The notes under the pieces were generated by a model. It was not told the origin of the DNA. It did not search any database and worked only from the letters and a program-made list of their open reading frames with translations. Shown here in pieces: positions 53,769-64,000 of a DNA stretch of 64,000 bases (within the stretch, counting starts at the first letter, position 1; the number at the start of each line of letters is the position of its first letter). This stretch comes from Anabas testudineus (Eukaryota > Chordata > Actinopteri > Anabantiformes > Anabantidae), in contig NC_046629.1 in NCBI RefSeq assembly GCF_900324465.2, forward strand, positions 16,643,078 through 16,707,077. Direction: 5' to 3'. A program made the position numbers and the translations under genes.

Positions 53769-54699
53769 TGTGTCGCAGATCACTATGCTTACTCTGTCAG
53801 GGTTGAATGGCACAGCAAACTACAGATTCATTCTCTTTGGGCTCACTGTATTGTGTTATTGTGTGATTTTGTTGGTAAAAATGACAATTATTGTGACAGT
53901 AATTGTGGATAAAAGCCTTCATGAGCCCATGTACATCTTTCTCTGTAATCTGTGCATCAACGGACTTTATGGGACAGCTGGATTTTACCCCAAATTCCTA
54001 ATTGATCTTTTGTCTCCCATTCAGGTCATTTCTCATGCTGGATGTCTTCTTCAGGGTTTTGTGTTGCACTCTTCAGCTTGTGCTGATTCCTCTCTTCTAG
54101 CTCTAATGGCCTACGACAGATATGTGGCCATATGTCGTCCTCTGATGTACCACTCTGTTATGACTAAACAAAGAATTTGTGTGTTGGTGTTTGTGGCTTG
54201 GCTTCTTCCTTTTTTTCTCATGTTCCTGAGCACAGTAACTTCGACATCAAGATTATGTGGCTCAAACATACCAAAAATTTACTGTGTCAATTGGGTCGTT
54301 AATGTTCTAACTTGTTCTGACACAATTGCAAAAAATATTATTCCATATTTGAATTATACTTTTTATCTTGGCCATGCTGGTTTTGTTGTTTGGACTTATA
54401 TATATATGATGAAAACCTGCCTAAAATCCAAAGAGACTATGGCTAGATTTATGCAGACATGTATACCACATGTTTTATCTGTGACAGTTTTTACTGTAAC
54501 TTTACTTGTGGAATTGTTGTACATGCGATTTGGCTCAAAAGATTTATCGCAGCATGTCCAGAATTTTATAGCAATAGAATTTCTCCTTTTTCCTCCAATT
54601 TTTAATCCACTCATATATGGTTTCAAATTAGCACAGATAAGAAAAAATATTGTCAATTTTATTTATGGGATAAGTGCAGCTTTTAGACTAAAGTCATAA
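53761..54699 (+). CDS. Olfactory receptor, group A, block copy 3 (TM1 Asn to Lys)
   Basis: A 312-residue odorant receptor, open from start to stop, with LHEPMY, MAYDRYVAIC, FMQTCIPH and NPLIY. The TM1 residue 40 is Lys (LLVKM) where the other three group A genes have Asn (LLVNM or LLVNV). This Asn is position 1.50, the most conserved residue of TM1 in class A GPCRs, so a charged Lys in the helix may prevent folding or signalling. Other private changes include ADSSLL, LLPFFLMF, NVLTCSD, PYLNYTF, LLVELL and QHVQNF. It could be a newly silenced gene with an intact frame. Confidence 0.93.
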   Translation: MDNVSQITMLTLSGLNGTANYRFILFGLTVLCYCVILLVKMTIIVTVIVDKSLHEPMYIFLCNLCINGLYGTAGFYPKFLIDLLSPIQVISHAGCLLQGFVLHSSACADSSLLALMAYDRYVAICRPLMYHSVMTKQRICVLVFVAWLLPFFLMFLSTVTSTSRLCGSNIPKIYCVNWVVNVLTCSDTIAKNIIPYLNYTFYLGHAGFVVWTYIYMMKTCLKSKETMARFMQTCIPHVLSVTVFTVTLLVELLYMRFGSKDLSQHVQNFIAIEFLLFPPIFNPLIYGFKLAQIRKNIVNFIYGISAAFRLKS

Positions 54700-55842
54700 A
54701 ATATCTCCCACAAAGACAAAATTGTGTATTTGATTTGCGAGAGACACAAAGTAATTAGTAAGTATTGTTAACGATTAGGCAATTCAACACTTAAATAACC
54801 ACCACTGAAGTTTTTACAGTACAGAGGAATCATTTCTTTTTTCAAAAATAAAAGTACATACATAATTAGCATGTTATCATACAGTTTATAAGGATGGAAC
54901 AATACAACTAAAAACTTCTTCCCACTGTTTTCCTCACAAGGGGAATGAAATTAATAAGGTGTTATACTCTCTGCAAAATTGTAATGATCACTAGTCAAAA
55001 TAGTCAGTTCTATTATTTCCAAATTCAAAGGCAAGACTTAAAGGAAAGAGCTCATATTAAGAAAATCAACTTTTTGGTCATTTTGGTACATTTATATGAC
55101 TCTATGGGAGAGTGGGACAGTTTACAAATAACCCCAATAAACCTTTATTTGCGGCAGACTTCATCCTGTGTCAGATGAATTGAGAATTACCCCTGTATCA
55201 AAAGCTACACATAGTAGTACTACAATTTTGTCTTTTTCTCTCTGTCTATGTCTTGCTCCTGTAAGTCTCCCTGTTCTTCTCTCTTCTTGCTTGGAGGATT
55301 TAGAAAAATGTTGGTCTGGAAGTCTTTATTCTGTGAACTTTGTGGAACTTGTCATTTTGTCATCAGTTCCAGACCCAGCCTTGTGGTGAACGCCGGTCTG
55401 GTAGCTCAGACGCCATTTTCCATCTGTTCAGTCACCTGTACACAGCTCCAGCTCTCTCCTCTCTTGCCAACATGTCAGCTTCTCTACAGCTCCTACTCTT
55501 GCACAAACTGTAGCACTGGGAAACCTTTGTGGTCCTGCTTTGTACTACACTCGGTCTTTGTGTAGACGGCGACCAGTCATCCCCATCTGATGAGGCAGCT
55601 CTGAGGGCAATGCTATTCTGGAGCAGCAGTCACGTCACATCTTCATCACTACTATCTTTTCTTGTTTTAACAAATCTTCTAAAAGTAATACAATTTTGAC
55701 ATAAACAGTTGGATGTTTCAGGCTTAAGCTTGTTGAGTTCACAGTTCTCATCTGGATTTCCTAGCTTCTCTAGCAGCTAACTGAGAATCAGATTATCTGA
55801 TGTCATCTGATTCTCACAGTCCTCACTCAGATTTCTGCATTT
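54700..55842. other. Spacer with the unidentified triplicated segment
   Basis: Third copy of the spacer after the group A gene, more diverged than the other two. The segment corresponding to 40823-41330 is at about 55180-55690. No gene supported. Confidence 0.4.
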
Positions 55843-55844
55843 AC

Positions 55845-57006
<1,162 letters not shown>

Positions 57007-57099
57007 TAAATGAATAAGTAAGCAAATGCATAAACAAAGAAGATATATTTTTCTATATTATATTTGTAGTTATCTGTATATGAATCAGTTAGAAGTCCT

Positions 57100-57720
57100 G
57101 ATATTGGTGTGCACCTCTTGTGGAGGCCAACTTCAGGTGGAGGATGGTCATGAACTGTGCCCCTTGGGGTGCGTCACCTTAGGGAAGCACTCTCAGTGGT
57201 GTATCTTGTATGCTGTATGCCAATATCCTGCCACTTCCTGTGTGACAGGACAGATTGCGTTAGGTGGAAGGCTTCTTGTTCGGGAGTGACCTCATACCCT
57301 CGCGTCTACCTCGGCATAACTCTTTTTCCAACAACCGCTTTGACAAACATCACTGTGGGTCTTAGTAGGGTATGTGTGTCAGCAGTATGTCAGGTTGTAA
57401 AAGGGTAAGATCTCTCTCTGCAGGAGACGGAAGCCTGAAACGCTGAAATAGAACAGCTTAAGGCGTTGATGCAGGGTCCCCGCCCCTGCAGAGTGCCTGG
57501 GATTTGGAAGAAGAGGACGATGATGCCCGGTCCAAGTGCGCCTCAAATCTCTTGTTTCACGCTCAGGAGTTTGTGTTTATCCCCAGATCAGTGTTACATC
57601 TGGGTCCACGCATCACTGATCCTTCCGTTGGCTTCTACGGTTCACCAGTAGATGCATGTGCATTCACCGCAACACTACGCATTGTTTACTGCTACTGGCA
57701 GTCATGAAGGAATAAAATGG
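57100..57720 (+). mobile_element. DIRS-like retroelement fossil, copy 3
   Basis: Third duplicate of the fragment at 41740, the most diverged of the three. Broken, several breaks, tentative family. Confidence 0.35.
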
Positions 57721-58417
57721 AACTGAAGTTACGTAGGTAACTATGGTTTTGTGAATTCCTGGATCATGCACTCACTGACAGCTGAGGACAAATCAGCAAA
57801 TTCTAACTTTTGTGACTAATTCTCACTATGCAAATAAAGAGGAGACGATTGAGAGTGAATTTGCGGAGAGTGAGAGCGAAATTAGGGCACAGTGTTAAAA
57901 GGTGCATTGTAAATGTGCACAACAAGCAAAAGCTCATCAATATTGTGTTGATCAGCCACCATCTGTTTGGAAAGCAACACTAACACTCCTGATATCTATG
58001 ACTTAGATTCAACTCAGAGCTTAAAGTGAACATTGCATTACTCCAGTATGTCTTCATGCTGATCAAATGCATTACTGGATAAAACTAAATAATTTGGAAA
58101 ATATAACTGTATCTACGTTAACCATGCACGCATACATTAACTGCAATCCTGTTGAAATAACTTTCTGCTACCTGTTGCATTTGAAATAGGTATTTTATTG
58201 CCTTTTGAATAGGTTGCAACACTTTTTGGAATACATGTAGGTAAACAACGTGTTTGAACAATAAAGAAAAAGTCTAGAAAATAGCACTTATGATATTATT
58301 CCACTGGGCATTTCATTGTCTCAGTGGTGGTGAAGTCATCCAATCTTGATCTTCCAATAAATGCTTTCTATTTTCAACGTGACAAAAGTAAATAAATAAT
58401 TAAAAGAACTGCTCTAA

Positions 58418-58666
58418 CAAACTCACAATCAGCATCTTTCTGGCAACATGTTTCCTGATCATGGCAGGTAACATCTTCAAATAAAAATAATACAGATTGC
58501 AAGCTCACATAACTTTTACCATAATTATACATTATTTAAACTATATAAGTAGCTGCACAGCTTGTGATTATTGTTTCACAGAAAAACAATGAAAGCTATC
58601 ACAGGAGGGATATCATCAGCATCGGTTTAGGATTGTTTTGAGGACTGTTCAACCTGAATGCATGAA
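58418..58666 (+). promoter_or_regulatory. Upstream region of OR 58667 with TATA-like box
   Basis: TATATAAG at 58542-58549, about 118 bases before the receptor ATG. This region is not shared with the copies at 61341 and 63307, whose TATA-like boxes are in a different sequence, so promoter use is speculative. Confidence 0.4.
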
Positions 58667-59599
58667 ATGGAAAATGACACTGATTTTCACTTTAACCTCA
58701 CCATGTATGTGAACATTGGGTTTTATCGCTATCCAGCCTTTGTGGTCTGCATGATGCTGTTTGCCATTATTCTCTTTGCTAATCTTGCTATAATCCTGGT
58801 TGTATCACTAGAAAGAACGCTTCATGAGCCCATGTATCTGTTTATTGCACTTTTGTCTGTCAACTCTCTCTATGGCTCTACTGGTTTCTTCCCCAGATTC
58901 CTCTTGGACCTTCTATCTGATACTCACTTAATCTCACGCCCTGCTTGTTTTACTCAGATCTATATTATTTACACATACGCTTTTCAGGAGATGACCATCC
59001 TCAGCATCATGGCATATGATAGATATGTTGCTGTGTGTGATCCTTTACACTATCACAACAAAGTGACTCCTAAGACAGTGTGTAGGTTGGCAGCCTTTGC
59101 TTGGATCTGTCCAGCCTTTTCTATTGGATTATGCCTTTTTTTGGCCATCGGGCTTCCTTTATGTGGAAACAAGCTCCAAAAAATTTACTGTGCCATCTGG
59201 AATATTGCTAAACTGTCATGTGTGTCCACTTCTACTAATAATGTTGTGGGCTTGCTTGTAACTGCAATTACTGTAATTTTACCTTTAATCTATGTCTTGT
59301 ATACCTACTTTCGAATTATTCTTGTGTGCAGAAAAAGCTCGTCTGAATTCAAGAGCAAAGTGTTCGAAACCTGTTTGCCACATACTATTTTATTTGTCAG
59401 TTTATCTTTTAGTATTTTTTGTGATATTGCCTTAAGTCGTTTAAATGTTGAAAATCTAAACCCACTTTTTGCTTTAATTTTATCGTTAGAGTTTGTATTA
59501 ATCCCCCCACTTCTGAACCCTCTCATCTATGGTCTGAAGTTACCAGAAATTCAAAGAAATATTTTCAAAATGCTGTCATGTTTAAACTTTCAGATTTAA
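58667..59599 (+). CDS. Olfactory receptor, group C, tail cluster copy 1
   Basis: A 310-residue odorant receptor with NLT glycosylation near residue 10, LHEPMY, MAYDRYVAVC, TCLPHT before TM6 and NPLIY. After DRYVAVC the usual His is Asp (CDPLHYH), a feature of all three tail cluster genes. An in-frame ATG at 58658 would add three residues, but its -3 base is T, while the ATG at 58667 has G at -3 and +4 and matches the start of the copy at 63307. AATAAA lies at 59609. Confidence 0.95.
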   Translation: MENDTDFHFNLTMYVNIGFYRYPAFVVCMMLFAIILFANLAIILVVSLERTLHEPMYLFIALLSVNSLYGSTGFFPRFLLDLLSDTHLISRPACFTQIYIIYTYAFQEMTILSIMAYDRYVAVCDPLHYHNKVTPKTVCRLAAFAWICPAFSIGLCLFLAIGLPLCGNKLQKIYCAIWNIAKLSCVSTSTNNVVGLLVTAITVILPLIYVLYTYFRIILVCRKSSSEFKSKVFETCLPHTILFVSLSFSIFCDIALSRLNVENLNPLFALILSLEFVLIPPLLNPLIYGLKLPEIQRNIFKMLSCLNFQI

Positions 59600-60349
59600 G
59601 TCACACAAAATAAAAATGTAATTAGGAGTGAACAGCTGTGCATTAAGTGAAATGTGTCAAATAAGTAGAAAGAATAGGATCATACAATAAAACATTTAAT
59701 AAAATGTTTAAATAAAAAACTAACTTAAACTTAACTTCAGCAGTATTTTAGTATATGCTGTACATATATACTGCATACTATGTACTTCTACTATGTTAGA
59801 ACAAAAATTCAAGACTTCATGACATTTACAAAGATGTAAAAATGATGCTACTATCAGAATAGACTGATAAGCTGTAAGTTAAAAAAAGACCTTAATGCTT
59901 TTTTCATTTTCTACTTTTAAGATGAAAATGAATCACAATAAATTAGCCAGACTTCTTAACAGGATAACATACATTTTTTAATAAAAAAGAGATTCCAGCG
60001 TTTACAATATTTTGAATGTTGAACATGTTATGTTGAATGTTTAAATGTAAGCAAAGTCTTAATTAACATTCTTACATTATTTCTATAACACTTTCAGACA
60101 AGGGTTAACTACATAGCATTCAAATGTAAGACCCCTTTGTAGCCTTGTTTTTTAAAAATGAAGTCAGCCCCAAAAAGAGTTTTAGGTTAACTCATGGAGT
60201 TATTGTTTATTAGCTTGTTTATTAACTGTCACAATCCATAATAAACCGCCAGCTCAAGCAGATTAATACCTTTGACAATGGGAGACATTTGAGGGCTGGC
60301 AACAACACAGTAGCTCAGTTTTGCTTTTTGTTGATGAATTCTTTGAACA
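59600..60349. other. 3' flank of OR 58667
   Basis: 59600-59795 recurs after OR 61341 (62274-62470). The rest, up to about 60508, is absent there. No gene seen. Confidence 0.5.
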
Positions 60350-60600
60350 TGCTTCAGCAAAGGCGCACCTCAGGACTGTGTGTTCTCCCCCCCGCTTATT
60401 TGTCTGTACACAAATGACTGCAGTTCCTCAGTTAAGCTACTTAACTTTGGAGACTAACCAACCTGTCTCTGGCCCTATGCTTGTTGAAGATGAGTCTGCA
60501 CATAGACAAAAAGTAACATTCTGGTGCAGCAGTTATTAGTCTGGAGCTAAACATCCTCAAGACAGTAGATTGATTAGGAGACTCCACATTAAACTACAGG
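60350..60600 (+). mobile_element. Rex1-like LINE reverse transcriptase fragment
   Basis: Frames read QDCVFSPPLICLYTNDC (compare GCVLSPLLY.L.TNDC of Rex1), then DESAHRQKVTFWCSSY and LELNILKTVD. It is frame-broken. The second half recurs at about 62474-62560, so the element was present before that duplication. Confidence 0.6.
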
Positions 60601-61167
60601 GAGTGGCGCAGTCAAGACCAGTCTTTTTGCTGGTCAGGATATCCTGTCCTCAAATCAGAATATTTGAGTTGAGAGTAGGTGCAGCAGTGGCAACGATCAA
60701 TCCTAAACTGAGTTAGGGCAACAGAGGATGTTAAAAAGATTTACTTCATCTAGTTTCGAGTATGGTGGGGTAAGTAAGATAATAACCTGGTGGGTAACCT
60801 GGGTAACAACCATCACTTTAACACTGATGAATCTATTGCAGTTTTTCTGCAGTTACAACTTCAACAGAATAAAAGTCAAGTGGTTACAAATTTTCTTCAT
60901 ATCATGTCAATAAATCATTCAGATCAACATAAGTTCTGAACCAGGAACAGTATTTTGAGCAAGAAGCTACTGGAAGAGAAGATGAGCCAAGGGACTGTGG
61001 ACTGCTGTGGACAAATGTTATTTAAGGACTAAAAATCAAAAAAGATTTGACTTGCAACTTGCAGGCACCTGCAGTGTTATTCCACTGGGTCTTCATTTGT
61101 CTTATTAGCAGTGAGGTCATTTGGCATCCAAGATACTATTATTGCCAACATCATGAAGGTGCACAGT
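60601..61167. other. Upstream flank of OR 61341
   Basis: Nearly identical to 62565-63133. It includes a GGTAACCTGGGTAACAACCA stretch. No gene seen. Confidence 0.5.
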
Positions 61168-61174
61168 TATAAAG
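61168..61174 (+). promoter_or_regulatory. TATA-like box upstream of OR 61341
   Basis: TATAAAG about 167 bases before the receptor ATG, with an exact counterpart at 63134-63140 before the next gene. The TTTACAG at about 61296-61302 could be a splice acceptor. Confidence 0.4.
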
Positions 61175-61340
61175 TATCTTACCACTGAAAGAGTGAACAT
61201 AGCAAGTTTTCACCAGCAATAATAAACACAATCAGCAACAGGACATCATTATCTGAGATAATAATTTCCAGATCTATAGAAACAGTAATGAAAGATTTAC
61301 AGGTGTGTTTAATGACATTATAAGAACTTTTCAACCTGAT

Positions 61341-62273
61341 ATGGACAATAACACTGTTTTTCACTTTAACCTCACCATGTATGTGAACATTGGGTTGTAT
61401 CGCTATCCAGCCTTTGTCGTCAGCTTGATGCTGTTTGCCATTATTCTCTTTGCTAATCTTACTATAATCCTGGTAGTATCACTAGAAAAAACGCTTCATG
61501 AGCCCATGTATCTGTTTATTGCACTTTTGTCTGTCAACTCTCTGTATGGCTCTACTGGTTTCTTCCCCAGATTCCTCTTGGACCTTCTATCTGATACTCA
61601 CTTAATCTCACGTCCCGCTTGTTTTACTCAGATCTATATTATTTACACATATGCTTTTCAGGAGATGACCATCCTCAGCATCATGGCATATGATAGATAT
61701 GTTGCTGTGTGTGATCCTTTACACTATCACAACAAAGTGACTGCTAAGACAGTGTATATATTGGCAGCCTTTGCTTGGATCTTTCCAGTCTTTTTTACTG
61801 TTTTAGGTCTTTCTTTGGCCGTCAAGCTTCCTTTATGTGGAAACAAGCTCCAAAAAATTTACTGTGCCGTCTGGAACATTGCTAAACTGTCATGTGTGTC
61901 CACTTCTACAAATAATGTTGTGGGCATTTTTGTAACTGTCATTAATGTAATTTTACCTTTAATCTATGTCTTGTATACCTACTTCCGAATTATTCTTGTG
62001 TGCAGAAAAAGCACATCTGAATTTAAGAGCAAAGTGTTCCAAACCTGTTTACCACATACAATTTTATTTGTAAGTTTATCTTTTAGTATTTTTTGTGATA
62101 TTGCCTTAAGTCGTTTAAATGTTGAAAATCTCAACCCACTTTTTGCTTTAATTTTATCGTTAGAGTTTGTATTAATCCCCCCACTTCTGAAGCCTCTCAT
62201 CTATGGTCTGAAGTTACCAGAAATTCAAAGAAATATTTTCAAAATGCTGTCATGTTTAAACTTTCAGATTTAA
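61341..62273 (+). CDS. Olfactory receptor, group C, tail cluster copy 2 (NPxxY to KPxxY)
   Basis: A 310-residue odorant receptor whose frame is fully open. The TM7 motif NPLIY reads KPLIY (codon AAG at the place where the neighbours have AAC), so the Asn at position 7.49, needed for activation and correct folding in class A GPCRs, is replaced by Lys. Other motifs (LHEPMY, MAYDRYVAVCDP, TCLPHT) are kept. The start at 61341 is the first ATG in frame. It differs from 58667 mainly in TM4-TM5 (WIFPVFFTVLGLSLAVKL; GIFVTVINVIL). Likely a recent loss-of-function allele or gene, or an assembly error. Confidence 0.93.
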   Translation: MDNNTVFHFNLTMYVNIGLYRYPAFVVSLMLFAIILFANLTIILVVSLEKTLHEPMYLFIALLSVNSLYGSTGFFPRFLLDLLSDTHLISRPACFTQIYIIYTYAFQEMTILSIMAYDRYVAVCDPLHYHNKVTAKTVYILAAFAWIFPVFFTVLGLSLAVKLPLCGNKLQKIYCAVWNIAKLSCVSTSTNNVVGIFVTVINVILPLIYVLYTYFRIILVCRKSTSEFKSKVFQTCLPHTILFVSLSFSIFCDIALSRLNVENLNPLFALILSLEFVLIPPLLKPLIYGLKLPEIQRNIFKMLSCLNFQI

Positions 62274-63133
62274 GTCACACAAAATAAAAATGTAATTAGG
62301 AGTGAACAGCTGTGCATTAAGTGAAATGTGTCAAATAAGTAGAAAGAATAGGATCATACAATAAAACATTTAATAAAATGTTTAAATAAAAAACTAACTT
62401 AAACTTAACTTCAGCAGTATTTTAGTATATGCTGTACATATATACTGCATACTATGTACTTCTACTATGTTACAAAAAGTAACATTCTGGTGCAGCAGTA
62501 ATTAGTCTGGAGCTAAACATCCTCAAGACAGTAGATTGATTAGGAGACTCCACATTAAACTACGTGGAGTGGCGCAGTCAAGACCAGTCTTTTTGCTGGT
62601 CAGGATATCCTGTCCTCAAATCAGAATATTTGCGTGAAGAGTAGGTGCAGTAGTGGCAACGAGCAATCCTAAACTGAGTTAGGGCAACAGAGGATGTTAA
62701 ATAGATTTACTTCATCTAGTTTCGAGTATGGTGGGGTAAGTAAGATAATAACCTGGTGGGTAACCTGGGTAACAACCAGCACTTTAACACTGATGAATCT
62801 ATTGCAGTTTTTCTGCAGTTACAACTTCAACAGAATAAAAGTCAAGTGGTTACAAATTTTCTTCATATCATGTCAATAAATCATTCAGATCAACATAAGT
62901 TCTGAACCAGGAACAGTATTTTTCGCAAGAAGCTACTGGAAGAGAAGATGGGCCAAAGGACTGTGGACTGCTGTGGAAAAATGTCATTCAAGGACTAAAA
63001 ATCAAAAAAGATCTGACTTGCAACTTGCAGGCACCTGCAGTGTTATTCCACTGGGTCTTCATTTGTCTTATTAGCAGTGAGGTCATTCGGCATCCAAGAT
63101 ACTATTATTGCCAACATCATGAAGGTGCACAGT
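62274..63133. other. 3' flank of OR 61341 and upstream flank of the next OR
   Basis: Joins sequence matching 59600-59795 directly to sequence matching 60508-61167, so about 710 bases are missing relative to the previous unit. No gene seen. Confidence 0.6.
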
Positions 63134-63140
63134 TATAAAG
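63134..63140 (+). promoter_or_regulatory. TATA-like box upstream of OR 63307
   Basis: TATAAAG in sequence nearly identical to that around 61168. Confidence 0.4.
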
Positions 63141-63306
63141 TATCTTACCACTGAAAGAGTGAACATAGCAAGTTTTCACCAGCAATAATAAACACAATCA
63201 GCAACAGGACATCATTACCTGAGATAATAATTTCCAGATCTATAGAAACAGTAATGAAAGATTTACAGGTCTGTTTAATGACATTATAAGAACTTTTCAA
63301 CCCGAT

Positions 63307-64000
63307 ATGGAAAATGACACTGATTTTCACTTTAACCTCACCATGTATGTGAACATTGGGTTTTATCGCTATCCAGCCTTTGTCGTCAGCTTGATGCTGT
63401 TTGCCATTATTCTCTTTGCTAATCTTGCTATAATCCTGGTAGTATCACTAGAAAGAACGCTTCATGAGCCCATGTATCTGTTTATTGCACTTTTGTCTGT
63501 CAACTCTCTGTATGGCTCTACTGGTTTCTTCCCCAGATTCCTCATGGACCTTCTATCTGATACTCACTTAATCTCACGTCCTGCTTGTTTTACTCAGATC
63601 TATATTATTTACACATATGCTTTTCAGGAGATGACCATCCTCAGCATCATGGCATATGATAGATATGTTGCTGTGTGTGATCCTTTACACTATCACAACA
63701 AAGTGACTGCTAAGACAGTGTGTATATTGGCAGCCATTGCTTGGATGTGTCCAGCCTTTTTTACTGGATTAGGTCTTTCTTTGGCCATCAAGCTCCCTTT
63801 ATGTGGAAACAAGCTCCAAAAAATTTACTGTGCCATCTGGAATATTGCTAAATTGTCATGTGTGTCCACTTCTACTATTAATGTTGTGGGCATTCTTGCA
63901 AGTGTCACTAATGTAATTTTACCTTTAATCTATGTCTTGTATACCTACTTTCGAATTATTCTTGTGTGCAGAAAAAGCTCATCTGAATTCAAGAGCAAAG
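63307..64000 (+). CDS. Olfactory receptor, group C, tail cluster copy 3, cut by window end
   Basis: 231 codons of an open receptor frame before the window ends in the third cytoplasmic loop (SSSEFKSK). It starts MENDTDFHFNLTMYVNIG, with NLT glycosylation, LHEPMY, MAYDRYVAVCDPLHYH, and second-loop cysteines in PLCGNKLQKIYC and KLSC. It resembles 58667 at its start and 61341 in its upstream DNA. Private features are FLMDLL, IAWMCPAFFTGLG and STINVVGILASV. TM6, TM7 and the stop lie beyond the window, so intactness is unknown. Confidence 0.93.
   Translation, partial: MENDTDFHFNLTMYVNIGFYRYPAFVVSLMLFAIILFANLAIILVVSLERTLHEPMYLFIALLSVNSLYGSTGFFPRFLMDLLSDTHLISRPACFTQIYIIYTYAFQEMTILSIMAYDRYVAVCDPLHYHNKVTAKTVCILAAIAWMCPAFFTGLGLSLAIKLPLCGNKLQKIYCAIWNIAKLSCVSTSTINVVGILASVTNVILPLIYVLYTYFRIILVCRKSSSEFKSK

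Overview
The window is teleost fish DNA. It holds one intronless Frizzled gene whose protein is almost certainly Frizzled-7, a dense same-strand array of type 1 olfactory receptor (OR) genes, and fish-type transposable elements: Tc1-like transposons, L2/Maui-like, RTE/Rex3-like and Rex1-like LINEs, and a tRNA-headed SINE. The repeat families and the fish-style OR motifs suggest a spiny-rayed (percomorph-like) teleost; the species cannot be read from the sequence.

Layout. 1-1.5 kb is upstream DNA with a pyrimidine-rich stretch. 1.5-6.15 kb is the fzd7 locus: CpG-rich promoter and leader, a 568-codon single-exon CDS, and a probable 2.3 kb 3' UTR ending at an AATAAA. 6.15-11.7 kb is intergenic with repeat relics. 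From 11.8 kb to the right edge there are 15 OR genes, all on the + strand: 14 complete and one cut by the window end. They form three subfamilies. Group A (protein starts MDN) is at 11804, 39438, 46454 and 53761. Group B (MSNTSS) is at 15254, 19249, 23668 and 30127. Group C (MEND, MAN or MDN followed by an F-x-FN[LF]TM motif) is at 34143, 37156, 44189, 51209, 58667, 61341 and 63307.

The array grew by tandem duplication at several scales. The clearest case is a block of about 7 kb carrying one group C and one group A gene, present three times (about 36.74-43.75, 43.75-50.77 and 50.77-58.42 kb). Diagnostic differences show that the middle copy is a hybrid: its left part matches copy 3 and its right part matches copy 1, with the switch at about 45.20-45.31 kb. 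This is what one unequal crossover should leave. The group B genes sit in older, eroded repeats of about 4 kb, and the last group C genes in units of 2-2.7 kb.

Each OR gene should be its own transcription unit, with one receptor chosen per olfactory neuron, so no operon-like cooperation is expected. Shared leader features include TATA-like boxes, a short predicted 5' UTR intron in three group C genes, and small upstream ORFs that stop on or within a few bases of the receptor start in members of all three subfamilies. Two otherwise open receptors carry radical changes at hallmark GPCR positions: TM1 Asn to Lys at 53761, and TM7 NPxxY to KPxxY at 61341. A Tc1-like transposon at 25.4-29.5 kb was later split by a 2.65 kb L2-like LINE that still has an open 729-codon frame. 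I found no sign of a wholly new kind of genetic system. The most informative signals are the hybrid duplication, the start-abutting upstream ORFs and the two motif-broken receptors.
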